From Yinghuangia aomiensis (lineage in GTDB: Bacteria > Actinomycetota > Actinomycetes > Streptomycetales > Streptomycetaceae), in NCBI RefSeq assembly GCF_039542225.1, contig NZ_BAABHS010000001.1, positions 310,001-374,000 on the forward strand: 64,000 nt of DNA, in the 5' to 3' direction. The notes under the pieces were generated by a model. It was not told where the DNA came from. It was given only the letters and a program-made list of their open reading frames with translations, and did no database searches. The first letter of the stretch is position 1. The number at the start of each line of letters is the position of its first letter. Shown here piece after piece: positions 8,876 through 17,109 of the stretch. Made by a program: the position numbers and the translations under genes.

Positions 8876-9126
8876 CGTCCGCCGGACCGCGGCGCCGCAC
8901 GGTGCCGCAGCACAATTGCAAGGTGACGCCCGCCGGCCGTGCGCCGGCGGGCGTCCTGCTTTCTTCCGTCGATTACCGCAATTCCGTATCGATTTCGTAG
9001 CGCGATTGCGCAACACCGCAACTATGCCGTCCGATGGCAAAGGCGTTCGCGTGCGGCGCCGGCCGGAATGCCGGTTGGGGGAAATCCCTTGAGCCGGGAC
9101 GGGGTCGAGACGCGGTGCAGGGCGTC

Positions 9127-9143
9127 TGACTAGGCTTCGATCG
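9127..9143 (+). promoter_or_regulatory. Putative terD promoter motif (second copy)
   Basis: TGACTAGG followed by CTTCGATCG matches the motif upstream of the first TerD gene at 13 of 17 positions, with TAGGCT as the -10-like core at 9131-9136. It lies only 26 bp before the second TerD start, so the leader would be short. Confidence 0.45.
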
Positions 9144-9169
9144 GGGACCAAGCGAAGCAGGAGGAACAC

Positions 9170-9748
9170 ATGGGGGTCACCCTCGCAAAGGGCGGCAATG
9201 TCTCGCTGACGAAGGCCGCGCCGAACCTGACGACGGTGCTGGTCGGTCTCGGCTGGGACGCGCGCGCGACTACGGGTGCGGCATTCGACCTCGATGCCAG
9301 CGCCCTGCTGTGCGGCGGCGCCGGAAAGGTGCTCGGGGACGACTACTTCGTTTTCTACAACAACCTCAAGAGCCCCGAAGGCTCCGTGGAACACACGGGC
9401 GACAACCTCACCGGCGAGGGCGAAGGCGACGACGAGACGATCATGGTCGACCTCACGCTCGTGCCCGCGGGCGTGGAGAAGGTCGTGTTCCCCGTCTCGA
9501 TCTACGACGCCGAGAACCGGGGGCAGACGTTCGGGCAGGTGCGCAACGCGTACATCCGCATCGTGAACCAGGCGGACGGGAACGAGCTTGCGCGTTATGA
9601 CCTGACGGAAGATGCGTCAAGCGAGACTGCCATGATCTTTGGAGAACTTTACCGATACCAGGGAGAATGGAAGTTCCGCGCGGTCGGCCAGGGGTACGCT
9701 TCGGGGCTGCGGGGGATCGCTCTCGACTTCGGCGTCAGCGTTCAGTGA
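9170..9748 (+). CDS. terD: TerD family stress protein (second copy)
   Basis: The 192-residue protein is a tandem paralog of the TerD protein encoded just upstream, with the same blocks: MGVTLAKGGNVSLTKAAPNL, FDLDASALLCGGAGKVL, GDNLTGEGEGDDETIMVDL and WKFRAVGQGYASGLRGIALDFGV. It differs mainly in the loop after the first Ca-binding Asp cluster (LLCGGAGKVLGDDYFVFYN, which adds a cysteine). GGAGGAACAC precedes the ATG. It has its own putative promoter and lies 122 bp before the TerC gene, so it may be co-transcribed with it. Confidence 0.96.
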   Translation: MGVTLAKGGNVSLTKAAPNLTTVLVGLGWDARATTGAAFDLDASALLCGGAGKVLGDDYFVFYNNLKSPEGSVEHTGDNLTGEGEGDDETIMVDLTLVPAGVEKVVFPVSIYDAENRGQTFGQVRNAYIRIVNQADGNELARYDLTEDASSETAMIFGELYRYQGEWKFRAVGQGYASGLRGIALDFGVSVQ

Positions 9749-9870
9749 CGACCAGTCAGGGCCGGTCACCCCGGTGACCGGCCCATAGTCGTTTCAGGGG
9801 GGCAGTACCCCGGCGCCACCCGTCCTTCCGTTCTTCCTGCCCGACAACCCGAGAAAGGGACCATCCCTCC

Positions 9871-11001
9871 GTGTTGCTCCGTACCTTCGGCTGGTCATTC
9901 GCCGTGACCTTGGCGGGATTGGCCGTCGCCTTCATCTTCTGGGGGGCGGAAGGATTCGGCGTCGTCCTGATCCTGTCCATCCTGGAGATCTCGTTGTCCT
10001 TCGACAACGCGGTCGTCAACGCCACGATCCTCAAGAAGATGAACGCCTTCTGGCAGAAGATCTTCTTGACCGTCGGCGTGCTCATCGCGGTCTTCGGCAT
10101 GCGGCTGGTGTTCCCGCTGGCCATCGTCAGCGTGACCGCGTCGCTGAATCCCATGGACGTCATCGATCTCGCGTTCCATGAGAACAAGATGATCGACGGC
10201 ATGACGTACGCCGACTACCTGCACGACGCGCATCCCGCGATCGCGGCGTTCGGCGGCATCTTCCTGCTGATGATCTTCCTGGACTTCATGCTCGACGACC
10301 GCGAGCACAACTGGATCGCCCCGGTCGAGCGGTTCACCGCACGGCTCGGCAAGTTCGAGGTGCTGTCCACCCTCATCGCCCTGGTCGGCCTGGTCCTCGC
10401 CGCGCAGCACCTGGCGCCGGAGGGCAAGGAGGGCACCGTGATGGTGGCCGGTGTCCTCGGCCTCATCGCGTACCTGGGCGTCGGCGGACTGTCCGATTAC
10501 TTCGAGTCGCACGGGGTCGGCGGGGACGACGACGAGGACGAGGCGGAGGAGGGCGCCAAGTCCGGCAGCGCCAAGCCGCTCGTGCTGGCGTCCGGCAAGG
10601 CCGCGTTCTTCATGTTCCTCTACCTCGAGGTCCTCGACGCGTCGTTCTCCTTCGACGGCGTCGTCGGCGCGTTCGCGATCACCCAGGACCTGCTGTGGAT
10701 CACGCTGGGCCTCGGCATCGGCGCGATGTACATCCGGTCGCTCACCGTCTACCTGGTGCGCCAGGGCACGCTGGACGACTACGTGTACCTGGAGCACGGT
10801 GCGCACTACGCGATCGGCGCGCTGGCGGGCATCCTGGTCTTCTCGATCAAGTGGGAGGTCCCGGAGATCGTCACCGGCCTCGTCGGTGTCGGCTTCATCG
10901 GCATCGCGCTGATCTCGTCGATCATGCGCAACCGCCGGATCGGCCACATCCCCGGGCAGAACGGGCAGGGCAGCGAGCCATCGGTGGAAGCCAAGGTCTG
11001 A
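9871..11001 (+). CDS. TerC/DUF475 family integral membrane protein
   Basis: The 376-residue polytopic protein has about eight to nine membrane helices. It carries the TerC-superfamily acidic motifs SLSFDNAVVNA (about residues 43-53) and, in the second half, EVLDASFSFDGVVGAF, both thought to line a metal path. A strongly acidic cytoplasmic loop (GGDDDEDEAEEG, about residues 213-224) separates the two halves and could contact Ca-loaded TerD proteins. It belongs to the DUF475 branch rather than to short TerC. The GTG start was chosen because it begins directly at the first membrane helix; the ribosome site is weak (GAGAAAGGGA, rather far upstream). A hairpin with a T-run ends the unit. Confidence 0.92.
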   Translation: MLLRTFGWSFAVTLAGLAVAFIFWGAEGFGVVLILSILEISLSFDNAVVNATILKKMNAFWQKIFLTVGVLIAVFGMRLVFPLAIVSVTASLNPMDVIDLAFHENKMIDGMTYADYLHDAHPAIAAFGGIFLLMIFLDFMLDDREHNWIAPVERFTARLGKFEVLSTLIALVGLVLAAQHLAPEGKEGTVMVAGVLGLIAYLGVGGLSDYFESHGVGGDDDEDEAEEGAKSGSAKPLVLASGKAAFFMFLYLEVLDASFSFDGVVGAFAITQDLLWITLGLGIGAMYIRSLTVYLVRQGTLDDYVYLEHGAHYAIGALAGILVFSIKWEVPEIVTGLVGVGFIGIALISSIMRNRRIGHIPGQNGQGSEPSVEAKV

Positions 11002-11065
11002 GCAACGGGATGAACCCGCCCGAACTCCCCTGAAAAGGGGCGGAATCGGGTCCGGAGCGAAACCG

Positions 11066-11115
11066 GCCGTACCGCGCGCGTGTCTCACCAGGCACCGCGC
11101 GGTACGGCTATTTTT
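11066..11115 (+). terminator. Rho-independent terminator after the TerC gene
   Basis: A 13-bp stem (11066-11078 with 11096-11108) is followed directly by TATTTTT. It separates the TerC gene from the TerA-like gene, so the latter should have its own promoter or depend on read-through. Confidence 0.87.
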
Positions 11116-11189
11116 GTGTCAGCTGTGCCGGCACGGTGACCGGGCGCCGTCCGCGCCCGGCGCCGGCCGGCCGAGGCGGGGAGGGCACG

Positions 11190-11879
11190 ATGCCGTTGTT
11201 CGGACGGTCGCAAGGCGGACTGATCGGTGAGCCGGACACCGGCAGCCACAAGGTCACCCTGACCCGGACCACCCCCGAGGTGTCGCTGACCCGCCAGGGT
11301 TCGGCGACCGGCACGCTCCGCGTCAACCTGCACTGGAACCAGCACTACGAAGAGGCCCCGGGCCGCCCGCGCGGCGGACTGTTCCGTCCGCTCGAGGTCC
11401 AGGCGCCGCCGCTGCCGCAGAAGATCGACCTCGACCTCGGCTGCATGTGGGAACTCGCGGACGGCTCCAAAGGCGTCGTGCAGGCGCTCGGCAACCTCTA
11501 CGGCGACTTCAACGCGACCCCGTTCGTCCGCCTCGACCACGACGACCGCACCGGCTCGGCCTCCGGCGAGACGATGTTCATCAACCTCGACCAGTGGCGG
11601 CTCATGAAGCGGCTGCTGATCTTCGTCTACATCTACGACGGGACGCCCGCCTTCGACCAGGCCAACGGCGTCGTGAGCCTCTTCCCGAACGCCGGCCGCC
11701 CCATCGAAGTCCGCCTCGACGAACGCTCGTCCGGCGCCAAGACCTGCGCGGTCGCCCTGGTGGAGAACCACGGCGACGACGTCACCGTGCGCCGCGTGGT
11801 GCGCTATCTCGACGGGTTCCAGGCCGAGCTGGACCGGGCGTTCGGGTGGGGGCTGGTCTGGGCGCGGGGCTACAAGTAA
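11190..11879 (+). CDS. TerA-like tellurium resistance protein
   Basis: The 229-residue protein belongs to the TerD superfamily but matches the TerA-like branch: SHKVTLTRTTPEVSLTRQG near the start, LRVNLHWN, then KIDLDLGCMWELADGSKGVVQALGN, MFINLDQWRLMKRLLIFVYIYDG and GRPIEVRLDERSSGAKTCAVALVEN. In this branch the second Ca site differs from that of true TerD. The ATG at 11190 follows GGGGAGGG; a longer reading to 11136 adds a basic leader without support. It lies in the same orientation as both TerD genes and just ahead of DUF4180. Confidence 0.88.
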   Translation: MPLFGRSQGGLIGEPDTGSHKVTLTRTTPEVSLTRQGSATGTLRVNLHWNQHYEEAPGRPRGGLFRPLEVQAPPLPQKIDLDLGCMWELADGSKGVVQALGNLYGDFNATPFVRLDHDDRTGSASGETMFINLDQWRLMKRLLIFVYIYDGTPAFDQANGVVSLFPNAGRPIEVRLDERSSGAKTCAVALVENHGDDVTVRRVVRYLDGFQAELDRAFGWGLVWARGYK

Positions 11880-11929
11880 ATGCCGCGCGGCCGGTGACGG
11901 CGCGTTCCTGGACTGCCGAGCGAACCACA

Positions 11930-11957
11930 GCAGGCAAGCAGGCAAGCAGGCAAGCAG
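11930..11957. repeat. 8-bp tandem repeat upstream of the DUF4180 gene
   Basis: GCAGGCAA occurs three times in a row (11930-11953) plus a further half unit, then degenerates into GGTAGGTAGGAAGGGAGG, which doubles as the ribosome site. Slippage here would alter the leader length, not the reading frame. Confidence 0.8.
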
Positions 11958-11978
11958 GTAGGTAGGAAGGGAGGCGTC

Positions 11979-12347
11979 ATGGCCGACGCCGTGGAGGACT
12001 TCGGCGGCACCCCCGTCTTCGTGTGCGACCCCGCGGGCGAACCGGTGCGCGGCGAGCAGGACGCCACGGACCTGATCGGCAACGCGTACTACCAGGGCGC
12101 GTCCTGGGTCGCGGTGCCCGCGGAACGCCTCGGCGACGACTTCTTCCGGCTGAGCACCAAGGTCGCGGGCGGGATCGTGCAGAAGTTCGCCAATTACCGC
12201 ATGGGCTTGGCGGTGCTCGGTGACATCGACCGGCACGTCGCGGGGAGCACGGCGCTGCGCGACTTCGTGGTGGAGAGCAACCGCGGCCGCCAGCTGTGGT
12301 TCCTCCGGGACGCGGAGGCGCTGCGCGGCAAGCTGGCGGGGGAGTAG
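11979..12347 (+). CDS. DUF4180 domain-containing protein
   Basis: The 122-residue single-domain protein matches DUF4180: residues near 37-52 read NAYYQGASWVAVPAER, then FFRLSTKVAGGIVQKFANYRMGLAVLGDI, and the closing ALRDFVVESNRGRQLWFLRD. The family is predicted cytoplasmic and has no known activity. The ATG at 11979 follows GGGAGGCGTC. It lies 99 bp after the TerA-like gene on the same strand, but the 8-bp tandem repeat between them and the lack of overlap leave its membership in the Ter unit open. Confidence 0.85.
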   Translation: MADAVEDFGGTPVFVCDPAGEPVRGEQDATDLIGNAYYQGASWVAVPAERLGDDFFRLSTKVAGGIVQKFANYRMGLAVLGDIDRHVAGSTALRDFVVESNRGRQLWFLRDAEALRGKLAGE

Positions 12348-12367
12348 CGGCAATCTCGGCAAGCACC

Positions 12368-12397
12368 ACCGGCCGAGCCCGGCCGAGCCCGGCCGGT
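12368..12397. terminator. Weak hairpin between convergent DUF4180 and TerD-tail genes
   Basis: ACCGGCC at 12368-12374 pairs with GGCCGGT at 12391-12397 around a loop made of repeated GAGCCCGGCC units. It lies in the 99-bp space between two converging genes. It is a modest stem, so the call is tentative. Confidence 0.45.
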
Positions 12398-12446
12398 GCG
12401 TGCTGTGCGCCCTCCTGGCATCGACCGGAAAGCGCCCCCGGTACCG

Positions 12447-13667
12447 CTACTGGAACTGCGGGCCCTGCGGCGGGTTGTTCAGCCACTGGGTCTGCGGTGC
12501 CGGGCCGCCGGGGAAGCCGGGGCCCGACGGGGCCGGGGTGTGCGCCGGAGTCGCCTGCGGCGTGTGGCCGGGGCTCGAGTGCGGGCCCTGCGGCATGGCG
12601 CCCGGGGCGTACTGCGGCCCGCCGGGCGGCATGTGCATGACACCGGCGGGCGTCAGCGTGCCCGCCGGGGTGCCCGGGTTGGACACCGGCCCCGCGGCGG
12701 ACGCCGGCTGCGAGGCCGGGCCGCCCGCGCTGCCGTGCCCGGGTGTGGCCGGGAAGCCGGGGGCGGGGTCGTCGAGGCCGGGCGGCGGGGGGATCGGGAT
12801 GCCGCCGTACGGCGACTGCGGCCCGGTCGAGGCTCCGGCCGGGGGCGCGCTGTCCGGCAGGCTCGCGGGCATCAGCGCGGTCGCGGGAAGGTCGGCGAAC
12901 GGCGTAGGCGTGACCGGTGCGCGCCCGGCGGACGGCTGCGGCCGCGCGGTCGCCGGGGTGCTCGCGGGCCCGGCGGTGGTCGGCGCGGGGGTCGGCCACG
13001 GGGACGACGTCGACGGGGACGGGGTGGACGGCGTCGCGGCCGACGGAGACGCGGCGGGCGCCGGGGAAGCCGAGCCCTGCCGCGGTCCCGCGGACGGCGC
13101 CGGGACGGCCGCGGGGGCCGGCTCGTCGTCTTCCTCGTCGTCGACGTTGATGCCGTAGTCCATCGCCAGCCCGGCCAGGCCCGTGTCGTAGCCCTGGCCG
13201 ACCGCGCGGAACTTCCACTGGTCGTTGCGCTGGTAGATCTCGCCGAACACGAACGCCGTCTCGGTGGTCGCACCGGCGATCGGGAAGTTCAGCAGCTCCG
13301 TGCCCGACCCGGCGTCGAAGACGCGCAGGATCAGGTTCGGGACCTGGCTGACCCGGCCTTCGTACGCCGAGCCCGCCACCACGACCCGCGCCACGCTCGG
13401 CTCCAGCGCCTTGATGTCCACCCGGAACGCGTCCGAGCAGCCCGCCGCCGCGACGACCTTGTCGCCGTGCACGACCGCGCCGGACGGATGCCGCGGCTGG
13501 TTGTAGAACACGAAGTCCGCGTCGGTGCGCACCTTCCCGTTTGCGCCCAGCAGCAGCGCCGAGCAGTCGATGTCCGGCACCCCGGCACCCGGCCGCCACT
13601 CCAGGACGACCCGGACCGACTCCGCGCCGAGGACCGTGTTCGCGCCCTTGGTCATCACCTGCGTCAT
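12447..13667 (-). CDS. TerD-family protein with long proline-rich C-terminal tail
   Basis: The 406-residue protein has an N-terminal TerD-like domain (about residues 1-175) with DIDCSALLLGANGKVRTDADFVFYNQ, WKFRAVGQGYDTGLAGLAMDYGINV, and an acidic end (DDEEDDE). A tail of about 225 residues follows, rich in Pro, Ala, Ser, Thr and Gly, probably disordered, and ends GPAPQTQWLNNPPQGPQFQ. The domain lacks the exact DLDAS pattern of the other TerD copies, having DIDCS. Such fused tails in this family often mediate contacts. The ATG at 13667 follows CAGGAT, a modest ribosome site. It runs opposite to its Ter neighbours. Confidence 0.9.
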   Translation of the reverse strand: MTQVMTKGANTVLGAESVRVVLEWRPGAGVPDIDCSALLLGANGKVRTDADFVFYNQPRHPSGAVVHGDKVVAAAGCSDAFRVDIKALEPSVARVVVAGSAYEGRVSQVPNLILRVFDAGSGTELLNFPIAGATTETAFVFGEIYQRNDQWKFRAVGQGYDTGLAGLAMDYGINVDDEEDDEPAPAAVPAPSAGPRQGSASPAPAASPSAATPSTPSPSTSSPWPTPAPTTAGPASTPATARPQPSAGRAPVTPTPFADLPATALMPASLPDSAPPAGASTGPQSPYGGIPIPPPPGLDDPAPGFPATPGHGSAGGPASQPASAAGPVSNPGTPAGTLTPAGVMHMPPGGPQYAPGAMPQGPHSSPGHTPQATPAHTPAPSGPGFPGGPAPQTQWLNNPPQGPQFQ

Positions 13668-14200
13668 GGCCCCATCCTGCCCGGAACGGCGCCCGCGGCT
13701 CAACGAGGGGGCGGGCGCGGCGTGCCGCCGGGCCCCGCGGGGCTCACCCGGACGGCCCATCCGTGCGGAGATCCATCCGGAATGCGCGAACTCGGACGGA
13801 TCGGCGTTCGTTGAAGATCCGGGGACGGCATGGGGACGGCAGTGCGGGCGCGGGGATCGTGCGTGCTCCCCGCCACATTGTCGCTCCGTGGTTTTCGGCC
13901 GTCACCCAGCGTGCACGCCCCGCCGGAAACCCGGGTGCCGTCGGCAATTCCGGCCTTCCGACCGCGTCGCTGCGGGCGGCCGGATTGCGTGTGACACGGC
14001 TGTGACAAGCCCGTGAACGTCTTCCGCATGCGCCCGGAGGGAACTTCTGTCATTTTGCTTTTCGGTTACCGTATGTGTGCCTGCCGGGATTCCCGGTCGG
14101 GCGCGAACGCGCCGAAGGCGCGAATAAGGTCCCACCGCACCGCCATGCGCGAGGGGGACGCGCCCAGGACCGGAAACTCGACACGCAAGGGGGAAAACGG
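13668..14200. promoter_or_regulatory. Divergent control region of the TerD-tail gene and the Ter biosynthetic operon
   Basis: This 533-bp region has no supported gene. A lower-GC patch around 14045-14075 (with TCATTTTGCTTTTCGGTTACC) stands out and is the likely promoter area for the operon starting at 14201. GGGAAC at 14039-14044 and GTT at 14065 resemble ECF-sigma half sites, but the 20-bp spacing is longer than usual, so I do not assign a sigma factor. Confidence 0.45.
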
Positions 14201-15478
14201 ATGCGCCACTTCGCGTTCTTGGCCGACCACGAGCTGAGCCGGCTGTTCCATCGGCCGCCGCAGGAGTTCGGCCGCGATTCCGAGCCGTCCGTGCTCGCCG
14301 CGGCACTCGGCGCCACCTTGTACAGCCCCGCCACGCGCCGCACCCTGGCCGCGGACATCGCCAAGCAGGCCGCGCGCGGCGTCACCTCGATGGTGCTGTG
14401 CCTGGAAGACGCGATCGACGACCGGGACGTCGAGATGGGCGAGCACAACCTCGTCGCCCAGCTCACCGAGTACGCCGAATCCGGCGCCGACGGCCCGCTG
14501 CTGTTCGTCCGGGTCCGCACCGCCGAGCAGATCACCGACCTCACCGAGCGCCTCGGCCCGGCGCTGTCCGTGCTCACCGGCTTCGTCATGCCCAAGTTCG
14601 AACCGGACAACGGCGCCCGCTACCTCAAGGCGCTCGTCGAGGCCGGCCTGGACAGCGGCCGGCGGCTGCTCGGCATGCCGGTGCTGGAATCGCCGAGCAT
14701 CGCCTATCTCGAATACCGGCAGCGGGTCCTGACCGACCTGTCCGCGCTGATAGCCGGCTACCGCGAGCACGTGCTCGCGGTGCGGATCGGGGCGACGGAC
14801 TTCGCGTCCGCGTACGCGCTGCGCCGGTCGCGCGACCTGACCGCCTACGACGTCCACCTGGTCGCCGGCCTGATCGCCGACATCGTCAACGTGTTCGGCC
14901 GCTCGGACGGCACCGGATTCGTCATCTCCGGCCCGGTCTGGGAGTACTTCCCGCAGGGCGAGCGCCTGTTCAAGCCACAGCTGCGGCGCTCGCCGTTCGC
15001 CGAGGCGGAGGACCCGGACGAGGCCGTCGCGCTGCGGTCCCGGCTGATCTCCGCCGACCTGGACGGGCTGATCCGCGAACTCGAACTCGACAAAGCCAAC
15101 GGCCTGCTCGGCAAGACCGCGATCCACCCGAGCCACGTCGCGGTCATCCACGCCATGTCGGTGGTCACCCACGAGGAATTCAGCGACGCCTCGGACATCC
15201 TCGCGGAGAGCGCGGCGGGCGGGGGCGTGCTGCGTTCGGCCTACACGAACAAGATGAACGAAGTGAAGCCGCACCGGGCCTGGGCCGAAGCGGTGATGCG
15301 CCGCGCGGGCGCGTTCGGCGTGGCGGCGGAGGACGTCAGCTTCGTCGACCTGCTGGCCGCCACGGCGTCGGCGCAGGCCGCCGGCCCGGTGCGCGCCAGC
15401 GTGGCACCGCGGCTGCGGGACATGTCGCACGCGGTGAACGTGCGGGGGACGTCGGCGGGTTCGGGCGGAGAGCGATGA
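14201..15478 (+). CDS. HpcH/HpaI aldolase / citrate-lyase-like TIM-barrel protein of the Ter operon
   Basis: The 425-residue protein is a CitE/HpcH-type C-C bond lyase homolog of the branch that accompanies Ter genes. Visible family marks are SMVLCLEDAIDDRDV (about residues 62-76, with the metal-binding Glu-Asp), FVMPKFEPDNGARYL, LGMPVLESPSIAYLEYR, RIGATDFASAYALRRSRDL and KTAIHPSHVAVIHAM. The reaction is unknown; it may cleave or form a carbon bond in a nucleoside-like or sugar-acid metabolite. The ATG follows AAGGGGGAAAA. It heads a four-gene unit in which each next gene starts inside the previous stop codon, so all four proteins probably work in one pathway. Confidence 0.9.
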   Translation: MRHFAFLADHELSRLFHRPPQEFGRDSEPSVLAAALGATLYSPATRRTLAADIAKQAARGVTSMVLCLEDAIDDRDVEMGEHNLVAQLTEYAESGADGPLLFVRVRTAEQITDLTERLGPALSVLTGFVMPKFEPDNGARYLKALVEAGLDSGRRLLGMPVLESPSIAYLEYRQRVLTDLSALIAGYREHVLAVRIGATDFASAYALRRSRDLTAYDVHLVAGLIADIVNVFGRSDGTGFVISGPVWEYFPQGERLFKPQLRRSPFAEAEDPDEAVALRSRLISADLDGLIRELELDKANGLLGKTAIHPSHVAVIHAMSVVTHEEFSDASDILAESAAGGGVLRSAYTNKMNEVKPHRAWAEAVMRRAGAFGVAAEDVSFVDLLAATASAQAAGPVRASVAPRLRDMSHAVNVRGTSAGSGGER

Positions 15479-17109
15479 GCACGGGATACGGCGCGGCCGA
15501 GGCGGGGCGCTCGGGCGGCTCGGCCCGCTGGGGCGCGTCGGATGCGTCGTCTGCGTCGACCGACTCGGGTGCCGAATGGTCGGGCACGTGGGTCGCGCGC
15601 CGTCTCGGGCTGCGGATGGCCGCCGACGAGAACGGCATCGGACCGAGCTTCTCGACCGACGTGACCGCGTCGTACGACGGGGCCGGCGACCTGCGCGGCT
15701 TGGTCGGCCTCGCCCTGCGCCGCAACCCGCGCCGCGCACACCTGCTGGTGTCGACGGTGCTGGGCAAGCATGTGCCGCAACTGCCCGAGTTGGTGCACGA
15801 GTCCGGGCGGGCGTTGGGCGTGCTGGTGGCGGCCCGGCTGGCCGACGGGGTCGGCGAGGCCGAGACGACCGGGGCCGGTCGAGCCGGTCTCGGTCGGGGG
15901 TTCCACGGAGCGGCGCCGACGGGCAACGGCACGCGCGTGACCGCCCAGACCGCCGCGGGCGGGAGCCACGACCACCGCCCCGTCGTCCTCGGGTACGCCG
16001 AGACCGCGACCGGGCTCGGCCACTGCGTCGCCGAGATGGTGGCGGGCGCGACCTACCTGCACTCGACGCGGCGGCCGGTGTCCGGTGTCGAGCCGCTGGG
16101 CGGGTTCGAGGAGGAGCACTCCCACGCCACTTCGCACTTGCTGCTGCCGGAGGATCCCGCGCTGCTGTCCGGGCACGGGCCGCTGGTCCTGGTCGACGAC
16201 GAACTGTCCACCGGGCGCACGGTGTTGAACACGATCGCGGAGATCCATACGGTCGCGCCGCGCAGCCGCTACGTGATCGCGTCGCTGATCGATGTGCGCA
16301 CCGGCGCCGACCGGGCCGCGATGGCGGCGTTTGCGGCGGAGCTGGGTGCGCGCGTGGACGTCGTGGCGCTGGCGAGCGGTGTGGTGACGCTGCCGGAGGA
16401 TGCCCTGGCGCGCGGCCAGGAGTTGGTGGCCGCGGAGGAAGCCCGGGGTTCGGCGGCGTCGGTCGACGACTCCCGCCCCGCGTCCGTCCTCCGCCTCGAC
16501 CTCGACTGGCCCGCCGGTCTCCCCGACGGCGGCCGTCACGGCTTCACCCCCGACCACCAGGCCCGGCTCGATGCCGTCCTCCCGGCCCTCGGCGCCCAGG
16601 CCGGCGCCGCCCTCGCCGGGGCCCGGCGGGTGCTCGTGCTCGGGTTCGAAGAGCTGATGTACGTGCCGCTGCGGCTGGCGCGGGCGCTCGCCGATGCGCT
16701 GCCCGAGGCCGAGGTCCGCTACTCGACGACGACGCGTTCCCCGGTGCTCGCCGTCGACGACCCCGGCTACGCGATCCGCACGCGCCTGGACTTCCCGGCG
16801 CACGACGATCCCGCGGACGGCCCCGGCCCGCGGTACGCGTACAACGTCGACCCCGGTGCCGACGCCGCGCGCCGGTTCGACACGATTGCCGTCGTGCTCG
16901 ACAGCACCGCCGACACCGCCGCACTCCACGCGGACGGCGGTCTTGTCGACCGGCTGGCCGGGGTAACCGACCGGGTAGCGGTGGTTGTCGTGCCCTCGTA
17001 TGTCCCCGCATCCGCTCCGCCCCGCACTTCGGCCGCCGCGACCGCGCCGGCCGGCGCACCGCCCGATGTCCCCGAATCCGCCGTCCCCGACCGCGAGGTA
17101 GCCATATGA
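15475..17109 (+). CDS. Phosphoribosyltransferase domain protein with TRSP C-terminal domain
   Basis: The 544-residue protein matches the PRTase-TRSP architecture tied to Ter modules. After an approximately 40-residue Ser/Ala/Gly-rich head, the PRTase domain shows LGYAETATGLGHCVAEMV, then EEEHSHATSHLLLP, and the PRPP-binding loop LVLVDDELSTGRTVLNTI (about residues 238-255). The C-terminal part (about residues 340-500) contains VLVLGFEELMYVPLRLARAL and EVRYSTTTRSPVLAVDDPGYAIRTRLDF, typical of TRSP. It would transfer or remove a ribose-phosphate group in an unidentified pathway. The ATG start overlaps the upstream stop by ATGA. A Pro/Ala-rich C-terminal tail follows the last domain. Confidence 0.88.
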   Translation: MSTGYGAAEAGRSGGSARWGASDASSASTDSGAEWSGTWVARRLGLRMAADENGIGPSFSTDVTASYDGAGDLRGLVGLALRRNPRRAHLLVSTVLGKHVPQLPELVHESGRALGVLVAARLADGVGEAETTGAGRAGLGRGFHGAAPTGNGTRVTAQTAAGGSHDHRPVVLGYAETATGLGHCVAEMVAGATYLHSTRRPVSGVEPLGGFEEEHSHATSHLLLPEDPALLSGHGPLVLVDDELSTGRTVLNTIAEIHTVAPRSRYVIASLIDVRTGADRAAMAAFAAELGARVDVVALASGVVTLPEDALARGQELVAAEEARGSAASVDDSRPASVLRLDLDWPAGLPDGGRHGFTPDHQARLDAVLPALGAQAGAALAGARRVLVLGFEELMYVPLRLARALADALPEAEVRYSTTTRSPVLAVDDPGYAIRTRLDFPAHDDPADGPGPRYAYNVDPGADAARRFDTIAVVLDSTADTAALHADGGLVDRLAGVTDRVAVVVVPSYVPASAPPRTSAAATAPAGAPPDVPESAVPDREVAI

